Below are positions 52,088-62,599 of a DNA stretch of 64,000 bases, piece after piece (position 1 is the first letter of the stretch; each line of letters begins with the position of its first letter). Source of the stretch: Epithemia pelagica. Lineage: Eukaryota; Bacillariophyta; Bacillariophyceae; Surirellales; Surirellaceae. The stretch covers positions 558,001 through 622,000 of the forward strand of contig OX337236.1 of the NCBI GenBank assembly GCA_946965045.2, given 5' to 3'. The notes beneath the pieces are model-generated. The model saw only the letters and a list, made by a program, of their open reading frames with translations, was not told the DNA's origin and ran no database searches. The translations under genes and the position numbers were made by a program.

Positions 52088-54766
52088 TTAAGAAACTTCG
52101 GCATCGATCTCTGTGACTTGTTCTTCGGCGACTGCATCCTCTGGATTTCTGTCTTCTCTAGAGATGGTCGTACTCATGAGCTCACGAAGCATCATGGTAG
52201 CAAAGCTACCTTTGGGAAGATCAAACTGTACCCTGATATTGCAACTGTCATCGTCTTGTGGTAGGATACTATGCTCCAGATTGGCCGCTCGACAAATAAG
52301 ATAACGATAGTCGCCCTTTCTGGAGTCAGGACCTTTACGTCGAATGTCGATGCCGTCCGCCATGAGAATATCTTGGATGCGATCTCCAACTTTGTTGGTT
52401 GGAAATAACGAGTTTGTACCAACCAGTGGAAGTACGACCGAGTGAATGTCCGTCTCGTCCATCCCTTCTTCGAGTAGAAAGGGAGTATCAGATGTTCGAG
52501 GAACTACCAAGTCACCAGGAACAGCACGTTGACTCCCATAGAGATTGATTCGTTCCGTTGCGGCAATATTCCAGAGATAGGATTGGTAGGTACTAATCCA
52601 GAAGGTACGTTCTTCCCGTGGAATACAGGAAAAAGCCCTGTGCTGGTCTCCATTGAATCGTTTCAAGCCATTCAACAGCAACCGTTCCTTGTGGAGATAA
52701 TTGCATCGGGGCAAAAGTTTGAGCGTCTGTTCTGCATCTCGGCCCTTTTCCAACCACGATTTGCGCGCGCGTCGAATTCCCTCATATTCTTGCTTGTTGT
52801 TGGCACATACTTCCCGACCGGCCATGATCAAGTCAATGGCTTGAGAATAGTCTTCTTTGAGAAGAGCCCGGCCAATTTCGAACGGACGTACACCAATGGT
52901 AGACGAATCACCCGCAAGGCCTACTCGTTGTTCTCCAAAATAATTGATGAATCCATAATTTCGAATCCGCTCGACACACCCACTAATATGCTCGGGGTCA
53001 CAGGCAATTTGCTCTTCTGTGGCGTTTCCCTCATCATCCATAGTAACTGCAATGCGACGAGCATTGCGAACCACGACGTTAAATCGATTGCCTGCCAAAT
53101 CTCCTGTATTCAATACCCACGAAACACGGACCGCCGGTCCCAGCTGGACAAACTGTACTTTTTGAGCAATGCGGGCCACTTGTTGGGGAGTCTTGGATCG
53201 AATGGTACAAAACTGTTCCGTAATGGCCATGTAATCCTTTTTTCCGGCAAAACCAATATCGGATCGACGACAGCGAAAGACAGATGTCAAGGCATTGTGT
53301 GCCGAAGCATGATCCACGCCACGTTTTCGTACGACCACGAGTGAATGGTGTTCCTGAGGAGCAGATGTTCCGTCGGGACGGGGACGTTTTTTGGCAGCTT
53401 TTCGTTTGGCATTTCGAGACCAATAGACGCAAATGGCCGAGGTCTGCTCCTGACTGTCCGTCCTTTCTGGATACAAGGGATATCCATTGACCGTCGTGGA
53501 GGTTAAAAGAAATCGAGTGGCCGCGGTCAACATTCCATGAATATGACCTCGTTGCTTACGTTCCATGGCGGGAGGAAGACGCAGCATGATATTTTTGTAA
53601 TTAAAAAAGGACGTGCCTCCCTTGTGTCGGTCATAATAATACTGGTAGAGGGGAAGCAAATCCACCTCGGGCTCAAACAAGTAGGGAACCAGGTCCCAAA
53701 AGAGAGGATCTCCACTCAACTTGACTTGATAGCTAGTAAATGAAGTCTTTTCTTCGTCTTGTTCTTTTCCGGCTGCTGGCCTTTTGGCGACCGATTCTGA
53801 TCGCACCATGGGAAAGGCTGCCCGCACGGCTCGATGAAAGGTGCCACGATCTTCCACGGTCGGGGTCACCAACGGAGGGATCCAGACACTGCCGGCACTC
53901 TGGACCAGTGCAGCGCTATCAAAGGAATTGTTTGTGTCATTTGTGGTGGTCTGGCGAAATTGTCGAATCCCATGGACAAGTTTCTCCTGCAACTGACGCA
54001 TGGAATCGATTACCTGATCCACAGTCATTTCATTGTTGGCCTTTTCCAGAGTGTCTTTGAGAACCAATCGGACAATCTCCAAGGGATTACTATGAGAAGC
54101 AATTGTTGCCACAGTATTCTTGCTTGGTTCTTGGTCGAGCGTTTGTGGTTGCTCGTTCGATGAATCCGCAACATGTCCAGCGACCGCATCATGAGCTTTT
54201 TCGGTGCTCTCCTTGCCAGCGTCGACAGAATCCGACTCTTTGGATTCCGAGTTTTCCTTCGATGGCTCTTCCACTTTTTGTTTTTTCGTTTTGGGAAGTT
54301 GTTGATCCAGTACTTCCAGGGACAAGTCATTGGAGCCATTTGTTTCAAACTTTGCATCGATCGATGCCACTCGCAATGCTTCAATTTCGGCATCTTTCAA
54401 GCCACCAATGGTCCGACCCGGCAAGGCAATTTCTCGAACCACAAAGTCTTCGGGTTGGCCCTTGATTTGTCCCACAATCTCTCGCGACAACACCGTCTGG
54501 CCTTTGGGAAGAATTTCATTCGCTTCCTCGGTGGGAGGAGCGAGATACAGACTTGGAAGAATGCGTGTGGGTTGCAAGAATGCATCTCCAATCCCAATAC
54601 TCGACAAATGAGCACTTAGACCTGCTTTGTTCTGTGTTGATCTTCTTCCATGATGTATTTGGCTGGATGCTGCCGAGGCGGTTGTGGTTGACGATGACGA
54701 TTGCTTGATCATGGATACTCTGGCATAGTGGAATCGAATGAAGAAGGACCAAGAGGGATATCGCAT
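52088..54766 (-). CDS. PUS7: Pseudouridine synthase PUS7 (TruD family)
   Basis: 892 residues from ATG 54766; ATG 54712 (MIKQSSSST) is an alternative. After a Ser-rich N-terminus comes PEDFVVREIALPGR, the conserved TruD start, interrupted by a long Glu/Lys/Ser-rich insert (~130-220). The catalytic Asp lies in FAGKKDYMAITEQ. The later blocks RIRNYGFINYFGEQRVG and WISTYQSYLWNIAATERI are diagnostic for the family. PUS7 converts uridine to pseudouridine in tRNA, snRNA and mRNA. The length is above yeast Pus7 because of the insert. Confidence 0.92.
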   Translation of the reverse strand: MRYPSWSFFIRFHYARVSMIKQSSSSTTTASAASSQIHHGRRSTQNKAGLSAHLSSIGIGDAFLQPTRILPSLYLAPPTEEANEILPKGQTVLSREIVGQIKGQPEDFVVREIALPGRTIGGLKDAEIEALRVASIDAKFETNGSNDLSLEVLDQQLPKTKKQKVEEPSKENSESKESDSVDAGKESTEKAHDAVAGHVADSSNEQPQTLDQEPSKNTVATIASHSNPLEIVRLVLKDTLEKANNEMTVDQVIDSMRQLQEKLVHGIRQFRQTTTNDTNNSFDSAALVQSAGSVWIPPLVTPTVEDRGTFHRAVRAAFPMVRSESVAKRPAAGKEQDEEKTSFTSYQVKLSGDPLFWDLVPYLFEPEVDLLPLYQYYYDRHKGGTSFFNYKNIMLRLPPAMERKQRGHIHGMLTAATRFLLTSTTVNGYPLYPERTDSQEQTSAICVYWSRNAKRKAAKKRPRPDGTSAPQEHHSLVVVRKRGVDHASAHNALTSVFRCRRSDIGFAGKKDYMAITEQFCTIRSKTPQQVARIAQKVQFVQLGPAVRVSWVLNTGDLAGNRFNVVVRNARRIAVTMDDEGNATEEQIACDPEHISGCVERIRNYGFINYFGEQRVGLAGDSSTIGVRPFEIGRALLKEDYSQAIDLIMAGREVCANNKQEYEGIRRARKSWLEKGRDAEQTLKLLPRCNYLHKERLLLNGLKRFNGDQHRAFSCIPREERTFWISTYQSYLWNIAATERINLYGSQRAVPGDLVVPRTSDTPFLLEEGMDETDIHSVVLPLVGTNSLFPTNKVGDRIQDILMADGIDIRRKGPDSRKGDYRYLICRAANLEHSILPQDDDSCNIRVQFDLPKGSFATMMLRELMSTTISREDRNPEDAVAEEQVTEIDAEVS

Positions 54767-56221
54767 GGCAAGATCCCATTGTCATCCCATGAGGAAAAGA
54801 TCCATCATCCGGGTACCACCTCATCCGCGACTGATCATAGGCAGGCGTGCGGATCGCGCCCAAGACGACTCTCTGGTCGGTAGCTTCACTGTTCACTGAC
54901 CACAGATAGAAAAAATGCATAGCGCATAGCTACCCCCAAGCGCCGGGCGAGTATTGAGTCGCACTTAAAAAGGGCTTTCGTATACTCACCCCCATGGCGC
55001 GATCCTCAGCTCTCGGTGTTGATACAAAATGCCAAGCATCTCCCCACTGTCATCACGGTGGTGAAGGTGTAGGGGTCCCAAATCGATCTCCATCATGTCC
55101 ATGTCTTCCCACAAATGACACTGTGTCGCTCAGACCACACCAAGAGAACCTTACGGGGCGCGATGATACTCTGGAGCATCGATGGCATCCACAGGAGAGG
55201 GTTCAAGGGAGAGGTAAATCGCCAAAACTTTCACTCCTGTCTCACAGAACAATTCATCGCCCAAACCCGGTGTTTCCCTGTTTCCTTTCTCTTCTTCCGT
55301 TGCGGGTGTAACCGTACGAGCGGAGTACAACATAAATCATAAGAAGGAAGACGACTAAGACGAAAATAGCACAACAATCAACCATATGTGGCTGCATCGA
55401 CAGATGGTTAGTCAGGAGAAGTCAGAGATAAAGACAAGGACTTGATGACAATCAACCACAGTCTGCTTCATGGCAGAAACATGGCCATGATCCTAGCAAA
55501 GACAACAGCGAAGGATACGCAACAATCAGCTAATGAAACAACATAATAATCAGCATCTGTGATCATGCAAAACGAAGACAAAGAGTACACAATAATCAGC
55601 CACAATTTGGGATATGGTTGAGGAACCATGATTGGTCGTTTCCAGTGCCGGTACTTGTCCTCCATTGGGTCGGTGGAGGGAAATGTGGTTGTCTTGTGGG
55701 TTTGTAGACACATCGTTGCTTCCAGTCATGATGGTGGAAATGGTGCTTGAGTGTGGCAGTTCGGCAGACACAACAGCAATGTTTTGGTGGGAGTTCAATA
55801 GCCGAGGCCCTTCAGTAGTGGTTATAAAACAGACCTGCAAGCAGGTGCGCTGTAGCAGCTCCAATTGCCGATGTACTGGACCTCACTCGGTTGGGTCCAC
55901 GGTGGAACTGTGGAGGTGAAAATGGATTTGTATCAACCTCGAGAAATCGCCAAATTTGGAGGACGCGCCATGGGGGTGAGAACACGAATGCATATTTTCT
56001 CCGACTCAGGCGGGATTCAAAACTCACCCGGCGCTGGGGGGTAAGCGCATAGCTCAAACGCAACAAGTAACCACGCCACAGACACCCGTAGCAAACTCAC
56101 AAGCGCGTGTAGACGAGTACCTTATTATGTGCGCTTTGCACGATCGATCTCCTCTCCCTCCACTGCCCTCACAAAATACCAGAAGTCAATAACCAAAAAG
56201 CATCTCTTTTCCAAACTAATC
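54767..56221. other. Intergenic 1.45 kb with a degenerate AATCARC motif
   Basis: No gene with a recognisable domain. From about 55371 to 55600 the word (C)AAYAATCARC recurs five times (near 55371, 55447, 55520, 55543 and 55588). The last ~120 bp are the leader of the Gln-rich gene. Confidence 0.5.
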
Positions 56222-56830
56222 ATGGCCATCCAAAAACAGAGTCAACAACAACAGTCTCAACAACAACAAGACTTGGAAGCCACTCAACCAACTTCAGCAT
56301 CGGCTGTCAAGACAAGTTACAAAATCCAGCTATTCGATGCCAAGCACTACAATAATGTCGAACACCAATGGGATAACAAGCCCTTTGTCGTCGACAAGAT
56401 GCGATCCTTCTTTGGAGCCGTTAGAGAAGAACGCATGGATAAAGTCATCAAGGCCAAGCGATCCAAAATTGACAAACAAGGATTGTGGGATCCCGAAGGA
56501 TTGGTATTGACCGATGTCAGCAAACCATTCAAGAGTAAGCTCTTGTTCAGCATCAACCAAGACTATTTTAACGAGTCCAAAATGGACCTGGAGCTCCCCG
56601 AAGACTTGCAAATCCAATTTATGTCTGGCATTTGGTTGTCCAAGGTGTATGTGGGTGAATATGGTCAGTTTTTGAACTGGGTGGACGATGCCATTGCCTT
56701 TGTCAAGGACCGATACAATCGCAATGTTGATGCGCACCATGATTGGTTTGTGTACTATCCAAGTGCCTTGGAGATGCAAAAGCCAGAGGGCCAATCGGTT
56801 GTCACATTTTTCATCAAGGTGTCCGATTGA
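56222..56830 (+). CDS. Gln-rich N-terminus conserved protein, copy 1
   Basis: 202 residues from ATG 56222; an in-frame upstream extension from 56129 is not shared by the second copy. It begins with a Gln-rich stretch (KQSQQQQSQQQQ), then a compact domain from ~30 (TSYKIQLFDAKHY, FFGAVREERMDKVIK, KLLFSINQDYFNESK, GIWLSKVYVGEYGQFLNWVDD) ending TFFIKVSD. No signal peptide or membrane segment. I do not recognise the family. A nearly identical gene starts at 63494, so this is a recently duplicated gene under coding constraint. Confidence 0.8.
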   Translation: MAIQKQSQQQQSQQQQDLEATQPTSASAVKTSYKIQLFDAKHYNNVEHQWDNKPFVVDKMRSFFGAVREERMDKVIKAKRSKIDKQGLWDPEGLVLTDVSKPFKSKLLFSINQDYFNESKMDLELPEDLQIQFMSGIWLSKVYVGEYGQFLNWVDDAIAFVKDRYNRNVDAHHDWFVYYPSALEMQKPEGQSVVTFFIKVSD

Positions 56831-57164
56831 TCATAGGTGGACCAGTACATAGAATGATAGAAATACAGTTTTGGATTTGTGATCATCAGTTGACATATGA
56901 TAGATAGCTTGAGTGAGTTGGTTACCGATCTTTTCATTTGTCGGTACGTCGGCTTCTGGCACAAGCTTTCATCTGTAACAGGTTTGCTTCTGTTTGCGAC
57001 TGATGGTGTTTTGAACCTGATGTAGGATGAGTGTATGAGTTTATTTCTCGTTTTCCACTCTGTATTCCAACTAAAAAAACTGGCCCTTGTATTACAGTGG
57101 GAAAACACGGACAAACCTCATCTTGCGAGCGTACATTCACTCCATACGCAGCTCTGTGGGGTGC
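56831..57164. other. Convergent 3' region
   Basis: Between the Gln-rich gene (plus) and the deacetylase-like gene (minus). No gene seen. Confidence 0.5.
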
Positions 57165-58627
57165 TTATTTTGCTGATTGTGTTGACGCCGCCGTGGCACA
57201 TGCCATGACGACATTGACCGCCACCTGGCCAATGGTATCCATTTTGTATCCACCCTCTTGGACAAACACTACGGGAATTTGCAGATTGGCAGCCGTCTGG
57301 CCCAGGAGGGTTCCAAGGGCAGTATAATCCTCGTCATGTAAGGCAAAACCTGCTCCTTGGAGACATACAGGATCCTGGAGATACGTATCCAATCCCAAGG
57401 ACACCAACATGACCTGTGCCCCAAATTCGGCAATGGCAGTCAAGGCCTGCTGGAGTGCCGGTTGGTACTGCTCGGTCCAATTGGATCCGGGTGGCAGGGG
57501 GAAATGCCGGGTGGTTCTCAGCCCGGCGTCGCATCCCGTTTGGTCGGCAAAACCATGAGAAAAGGGATAGTCAAAATCAGGATGGCAATGCAAACTCGCC
57601 ACAAAGACTGTCGGGTCGTCGTAAAAGAGAGCCGCTGTACCATTGCCCACATGGTAGTCCACATCCAGAATGGCCACCTTGAGCTTCTTTGTGCTCTTGT
57701 TCATGTGGTTGTTTGTGTCCTTGTCGACCTGACTGTCGTGAGTGTTTTGTAATTGGCGGGCCAAGGCTGCGACATGGTTGACGTAGCAGAATCCACCAAA
57801 ACTATCGTGGGCGGCATGGTGACCGGGATGTGTCACAGATACATACACAATTTCGGGAGGAGTATCAGACTTTTGCTGCAGAGCGGCAAGTGTCCTTTGA
57901 GCCGCATCCTGAATCAAGGCTCCATCCGCGAGGAGCTCCTGATGCAAATCGGCAAACACTGTTGAACCGAATAAAAGAAGAAAATCGGGTAGGTCAGGCA
58001 ACCAGAACATCGTGATAGCAAGATGCTCTTGTACGTACCAGGTGTATCCACATCGGTGCAATAAAATCCCATTTGCCCCACCACATGTTGCGAAGGTCGT
58101 TGCTCAAACCTCCTGCTGTCCTCACGAGGCAATGGCGAACTTCCCACGGCTAATGTGAGGGGTGGTGTTGGTTTGGGGCCCTTGTCGTCGTTGTCGTTCT
58201 TGTCCTTGGCAACTGGTTCCGATACAGGCGACGGTGCATGATAAAAGTTGCACCACTGGGACCATACCGATACGAGAAATTGTAGCAATCGGTCACTATG
58301 AACCAATGAATAGAGTTCCAACCATTGTTGTTGCAACTTCTTCGAATCGACTGGTTGTTCACCAACCACAACAATGTCCACCAAAGGAACAATATCATGT
58401 GTCGCATGGTTCTGATGTCGGACATAGAATTCTGACAAAATGAGTGCTTGACGAAGACGGGGATGATTCAAACCATCGAGGTCATCCTTGGCCTTGTCAC
58501 GTTCACTTAACATTGGGACGACTCGGTTCTTGCCGTCCTCCTCATTTGTCGTGTCGACGGTTTCAGTCGAAAGCTTGGACGGATGATACGGTGTCAAGAC
58601 AACGAGTGGTGTTGGTGACAGCGGCAT
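57165..58627 (-). CDS. Histone deacetylase-family hydrolase (acetylpolyamine amidohydrolase-like)
   Basis: Two exons on the minus strand, 58039-58627 and 57165-57958, with an 80 bp intron (GTACGT...AACAG); 460 residues from ATG 58627. The arginase-fold deacetylase motifs are present in order: THPGHHA (His-His charge relay), FGGFCYVNHVA, LDVDYHVGNGT (zinc-binding Asp and His), SLGLDTY (second zinc Asp), and QEGGYK. The family removes acetyl groups from lysine or polyamines. The N-terminal ~180 residues carry a Lys/Asp-rich insert. The residue after GGY is Lys rather than the usual Tyr/His. The DYHVGNGT form is closer to acetylpolyamine amidohydrolases and class II HDACs than to class I. Confidence 0.88.
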
Positions 58628-59430
58628 GACATTTCCCAATTAGAAGAACAAACGATGAAACAACAGAGCCAATCTTCTTACGATGCCATTGTCAGGTTGC
58701 AAAAGATCCGTCCACCAAACAGCGACTGAAATGTTATGGCTGGCGTGTGGATCGCACCCGACAAGAAGTCTCGCCAACAACCACGTGCAACAGCACTGAC
58801 CAAGAACCACTTCAGGCAACACCGCAAAAATGCACAAAATTGCATACGGAATACGGAATACGGAACACGGAACCTCGAACGCGCCATTGGCAATGGTCTG
58901 TATTCTGTATCAGTGGTCGCTCTGAGCATTGGTGCAGGACCCTTCTACCACCTATTTAGAGCGATCTACGGTAGTAGTACCGACAATGCTACGATCAGCG
59001 GTTTTTGAGATAGCCTCCCACTGCGACTGAGTCTAGACTCATCCAATACGAACGAAGAATAAGGGAGAATCAGCAATCCCAAGAACAACAGAACTACCTG
59101 TCTGACTCCGAGATGAGAAGGATGATAATGATGATGATTCATTCGCAATGAGAAACTCTTCGAACATTTCAAGTCAATTGGATTGTAGCTATTCGAAAAG
59201 ATAGTATGCGTGTTCTTGAGCTCCGGTCTATCCTTAGACACCAACAAACGTACTCTACCCATCGATGGACAGCGAGGGTGGTATGTGCTATAAATCCATC
59301 CGAGAAGATTGTGTAGCAAACAAAGGTTATATCTATTATTGTCAACAATACATGACACTAGAATGTACATGTGTATACAGAATATTGGTCTTACAACTCA
59401 CATATCTGTTGAGGATGACGATGGCATTGC
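58628..59430. other. Intergenic, no confident gene
   Basis: Contains a short direct repeat of ATACGGA/ACACGGA words at 58848-58872. An ORF from 58736 covers it but lacks coding character. Confidence 0.45.
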
Positions 59431-59976
59431 CTACCACTCAGGAAGGAAGAGTTTGCTGTCCAATGTCTTGGGCACCGGAAGCTCTCGAGAAGCGGCCTTG
59501 CATTCGGGTGTAAACAACCGAGGAAGAGATAGTAAGTCTTCTCCATCAGACATTGGTGATTCAAAACAATAACCACTCGCAGACATGCGGCGGCTTGAGG
59601 GAAGAGGCGAAAGCAAGCTTGCGTCCACTATCTCTTCATCATCGGAATCATTGTCGCTGTGTGGTAAGACTGGGGTTGCAATGGACGCAGCAGGCTTGCG
59701 AAGGTGCGTAATCACAGGTCGTGTGCCATTTGTAGGTCTTGGTTGCAAACACCGTTTCCTTCTTCCCGATGACGCTCCGTCGGGAAACACAAGGAAGAAT
59801 CCGTCAAGAGTATCATCTTCGGTTGCCGCATCTTGACACTTCCGTTCGGCATTCTTCATTGTTCCTAGTGAAAGGAAGATATCACCAGTCGCACCGTAGC
59901 TCTTGTGCAACGACCGCTTACTGCCTTTCCAGCACGATGCGTTTTTCTTGTTGAAAATGGGAGTTGTCAGTGTCAT
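59431..59976 (-). CDS. Hypothetical Ser-rich protein
   Basis: 181 residues from ATG 59976; the frame is open to an earlier ATG at 60183, which would add 69 residues. A Lys/Arg-rich segment (RKRCLQPRPTNGTRPV) is followed by an acidic Ser cluster (DNDSDDEEIVDASLL) and Ser/Pro-rich motifs (LLSPLPSSRRMSASGY, CFESPMSDGED) that look like kinase targets. No known domain. Probably nuclear by composition. Confidence 0.5.
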   Translation of the reverse strand: MTLTTPIFNKKNASCWKGSKRSLHKSYGATGDIFLSLGTMKNAERKCQDAATEDDTLDGFFLVFPDGASSGRRKRCLQPRPTNGTRPVITHLRKPAASIATPVLPHSDNDSDDEEIVDASLLSPLPSSRRMSASGYCFESPMSDGEDLLSLPRLFTPECKAASRELPVPKTLDSKLFLPEW

Positions 59977-60397
59977 GCTTGATGGGATGAAGATCTCTGG
60001 CAGTTGCTTCGAATGGAGAAAGTTGAAGAGTAGTGGCGGCTCTGTTTTTGATCCGACGAATATCAAAATTGTGGGACAGACTTGTCTTTTCGAAAAGACA
60101 AGAGACGAAAAAGTGGTTCCAAGCGAATGTATGTCCGAAACCGAACCAGGGTAAGATAGCCCGTTTGATTCGTATTGGTCCATCTTGCCGAACACACCGA
60201 GACATTATGATATTTTAATATGACCGAATGTCCCGAACACCGGGTCATTCTTGACGTTGGGCATCTCGTATTTATAGTCCATCTATCGAAATCAGATATC
60301 AGCATTGGCTTTGAAATGGACCCGAGTCTTGCGAATGATACTCCCTGCACGATTTCTTCACACCTGGCATTCCTCCTTCCTCCTTTCGCACCTTTAG
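59977..60397. other. Upstream region of the hypothetical gene
   Basis: May include up to 207 bases of additional 5' coding sequence of the Ser-rich gene. Nothing else recognisable. Confidence 0.4.
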
Positions 60398-61355
60398 GCG
60401 CAGTTTCACGGGTGACGAAAATCGAGGCAAAAATCAACTTTCGACTTTCGATGTGGGGTGTGTTCTCAACATCGATTGTCAAATTTGGGGCACCCTTTTC
60501 ACGGCAAACAGCGAGTTTCAACTTTCCACTTTCGACTTCGACTCCAACAACAACAGACATACAAGAGTCAAACCAAGCCATGAAGTCCAGAACCGTATGA
60601 GAAATCCATCATATTCTAATGTACGAGCTTGGGCCATTGGTTCGACGCTACTACCAGACGCCCCCTGATGCTTTCTGGCAGTTACCTGGAGGATAGAAGT
60701 AGAGCTGTGACTGGAAACACAAATCTAGAGATGTAGGAAAACGAATACGAGTGCTGTAGTGGACTTGTTTGGGTGACACACAATGGGCAGGGTTCCTTCC
60801 GGACCACTTGGAACATCTACTAGTAGCGGTAGTTGTACAAAGCAAGTGCGTGCCAATGAAAGAACATGATCTAAGTAGTATGTATGGGCGGAAGGACTGA
60901 TACAAAGGTGGTGCTTGCAACACTATGAAACAAATTTAGGAACGTAGACCACGAGCGATTTGTCTCGTTAGGACTGTTGCTGAAACACAATGGGTTGTGC
61001 ACTGTAGGTGTATAGAGGAGACGGGACGTGCTTGTTGTTGCGGTTGGTCTTTTTCTTGGTGTTGCGACGGGGAACCTTGTTGCTGGTAGGTTCGTTGCTG
61101 GACGCACACGGTTCCAAGAGGAATCCATCCAACAATAGAAAAAAGGCGTGGTTTTCGCTGATCAGGAGCTCGGACCACAAACCTCGAAAGTTGAATGTTG
61201 ATTTTCGTAGTGGCCCACTTTTTCAAAAAAGTGGGCCACTGCCAAGATCCGCATTCAATTTTCGAGGTTGCTCATAACCTATTCATAACCTGTTGGCCCA
61301 ACATGGAAAGTCGAAAGTTGATATGCCTCGATTTTCGTCACCCGTGAAACTGCGC
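60398..61355. mobile_element. Possible non-autonomous element bounded by ~55 bp inverted repeats
   Basis: The left arm 60398-60453 and the right arm 61302-61355 are near-perfect inverted copies (one short indel and a mismatch), each starting GCGCAGTTTCACGGGTGACG from its outer end. The interior has no transposase-like frame. No convincing target-site duplication is visible, so this may be two dispersed repeats rather than one element. Confidence 0.45.
61180..61269. repeat. Fold-back palindrome with perfect 15 bp core stem
   Basis: The core 61209-61223 (AGTGGCCCACTTTTT) pairs perfectly with 61226-61240 around a 2-nt loop. Outer arms at 61180-61197 and 61252-61269 (AACCTCGAAAGTTGAATG and its complement) pair over 18 bp with one mismatch. 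The whole 90 bp can form a long interrupted hairpin. Confidence 0.85.
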
Positions 61356-61621
61356 ATTTTACTCGTACTCCTCTCTTCCTCCGACTACTACCTTTGTCAT
61401 TCTACGAGTACTCGTACTGGGACGAAAATTGTTACCGATGGCCAGTTGCACGTGTAGCCGAATAAGTATTAAGAGCTCTACTTCCAGCGGGCCATATCAA
61501 CAAGAAAAATACTTATTATGGTTCCTGATAGTAACTAGAAAGTTAACGTTTATTCTGCCACCTTAACGGACTTACTGTTATGAAGAATAATTAATTTTGG
61601 TCTTGTAAAACTTACTTAAGA

Positions 61622-61816
61622 TGTTTCCAGTCGTGATACTAGTTGTTTCCGTTGCTTCCGTTGTTTCCAGTCGTGATACCAGTTGTTTCCGTTGCTTCCA
61701 GTTGTTTCCAGTCGTGTTTCCGTTGTTTCCACGCTGTTTCCTTTGTTTCCACGCTGTTTCCGTTGTTTCCAGTCGTGTGCCCGTTGTTTCCAGTCGTGTG
61801 CCCGTTGTTTCCGGTC
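61622..61816. repeat. GTTTCC minisatellite, array 1
   Basis: Irregular tandem repetition of GTTTCC joined by short spacers, with recurrent GTTTCCAGTCGTG units (for example CCGTTGTTTCC and CACGCTGTTTCC). Frames stay open on the minus strand and would encode Thr/Glu/Asn/Gly-rich repeats, but there is no gene context. Confidence 0.8.
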
Positions 61817-62414
61817 GCCGTTCGCATGAGACTCCCAGCCCAACGAGATTCAGGACTCCACTCATTTTCCTATAGTAAACAGTATTCGTAAAACCAACCA
61901 AGGCTCACCACTCACTCGATTGTGACGAGACGCTAGCACAACAATCAACCCGCCTCCTCTTTGCATACGAACAGCTACTAATAGAGAGCATCAACCTAGT
62001 TGTACATGCACGTATGTGTCGTAGGCCATAGCTATCGTTTCCGCCGTCATTCATCTGTCTTCATCCATCCTCGTTCGCCATCCTCTCTTTTGCCTGCATC
62101 GATCCATTTGTCTTTGTCTTTCTTGATTGTCACCATGTCTACCAAGAGACTCAAGATTCCATGGATGGTTGCGATGGCGGCTGAGTTGATTGTTGCGTTT
62201 GATGTTTGATTGTTTTGTTTTGTTTTGTTTTGACGAAGAGCTGTTTGTTGCGTTCGCACGCCATTGTCGTTGATTGTTTTGTGTTCGATGTTGAATGTTG
62301 AATGCTCGTCAACGTCCAAGGATCATTCCACCAAAGCCCCCTACCGTGAGGATCCGAGTGCTTTTCAGCCAGAAAGTTCAGGATCTTTCTTGGGATCTTT
62401 CTTCGTGTATCCAA
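61817..62414. other. Spacer between the two minisatellite arrays
   Basis: AT-rich; contains a TTTTG repeat run at about 62212-62232. A 24-codon frame at 62134 is too short to support a gene. Confidence 0.45.
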
Positions 62415-62599
62415 TGTTTCCAGTCGTGTATCCGTTGTTTCCAAGATGTTCCCAGAGTCTCCAGTCGTGTGTCCGATGTCTCCATGTTGTTTCCATTTGA
62501 TTCCACTTGTTTCCATTGTTTCCAGTCGTGTTCCCACTTGTTTCCGATGTTTCCAGTCACGCTTCCAGTTTTGGCGATATGTTTCCACTCGTGTTTCTA
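62415..62599. repeat. GTTTCC minisatellite, array 2
   Basis: Same GTTTCCAGTCGTG core as array 1 and in the same orientation, but more diverged and interspersed with GATGTCTCC-like words. Confidence 0.75.

Noticed and set aside
60063-60581. Minus-strand ORF of 172 codons with an ATG
   Set aside because: Half of it runs through the dispersed inverted repeat; composition is not protein-like and no domain is seen.
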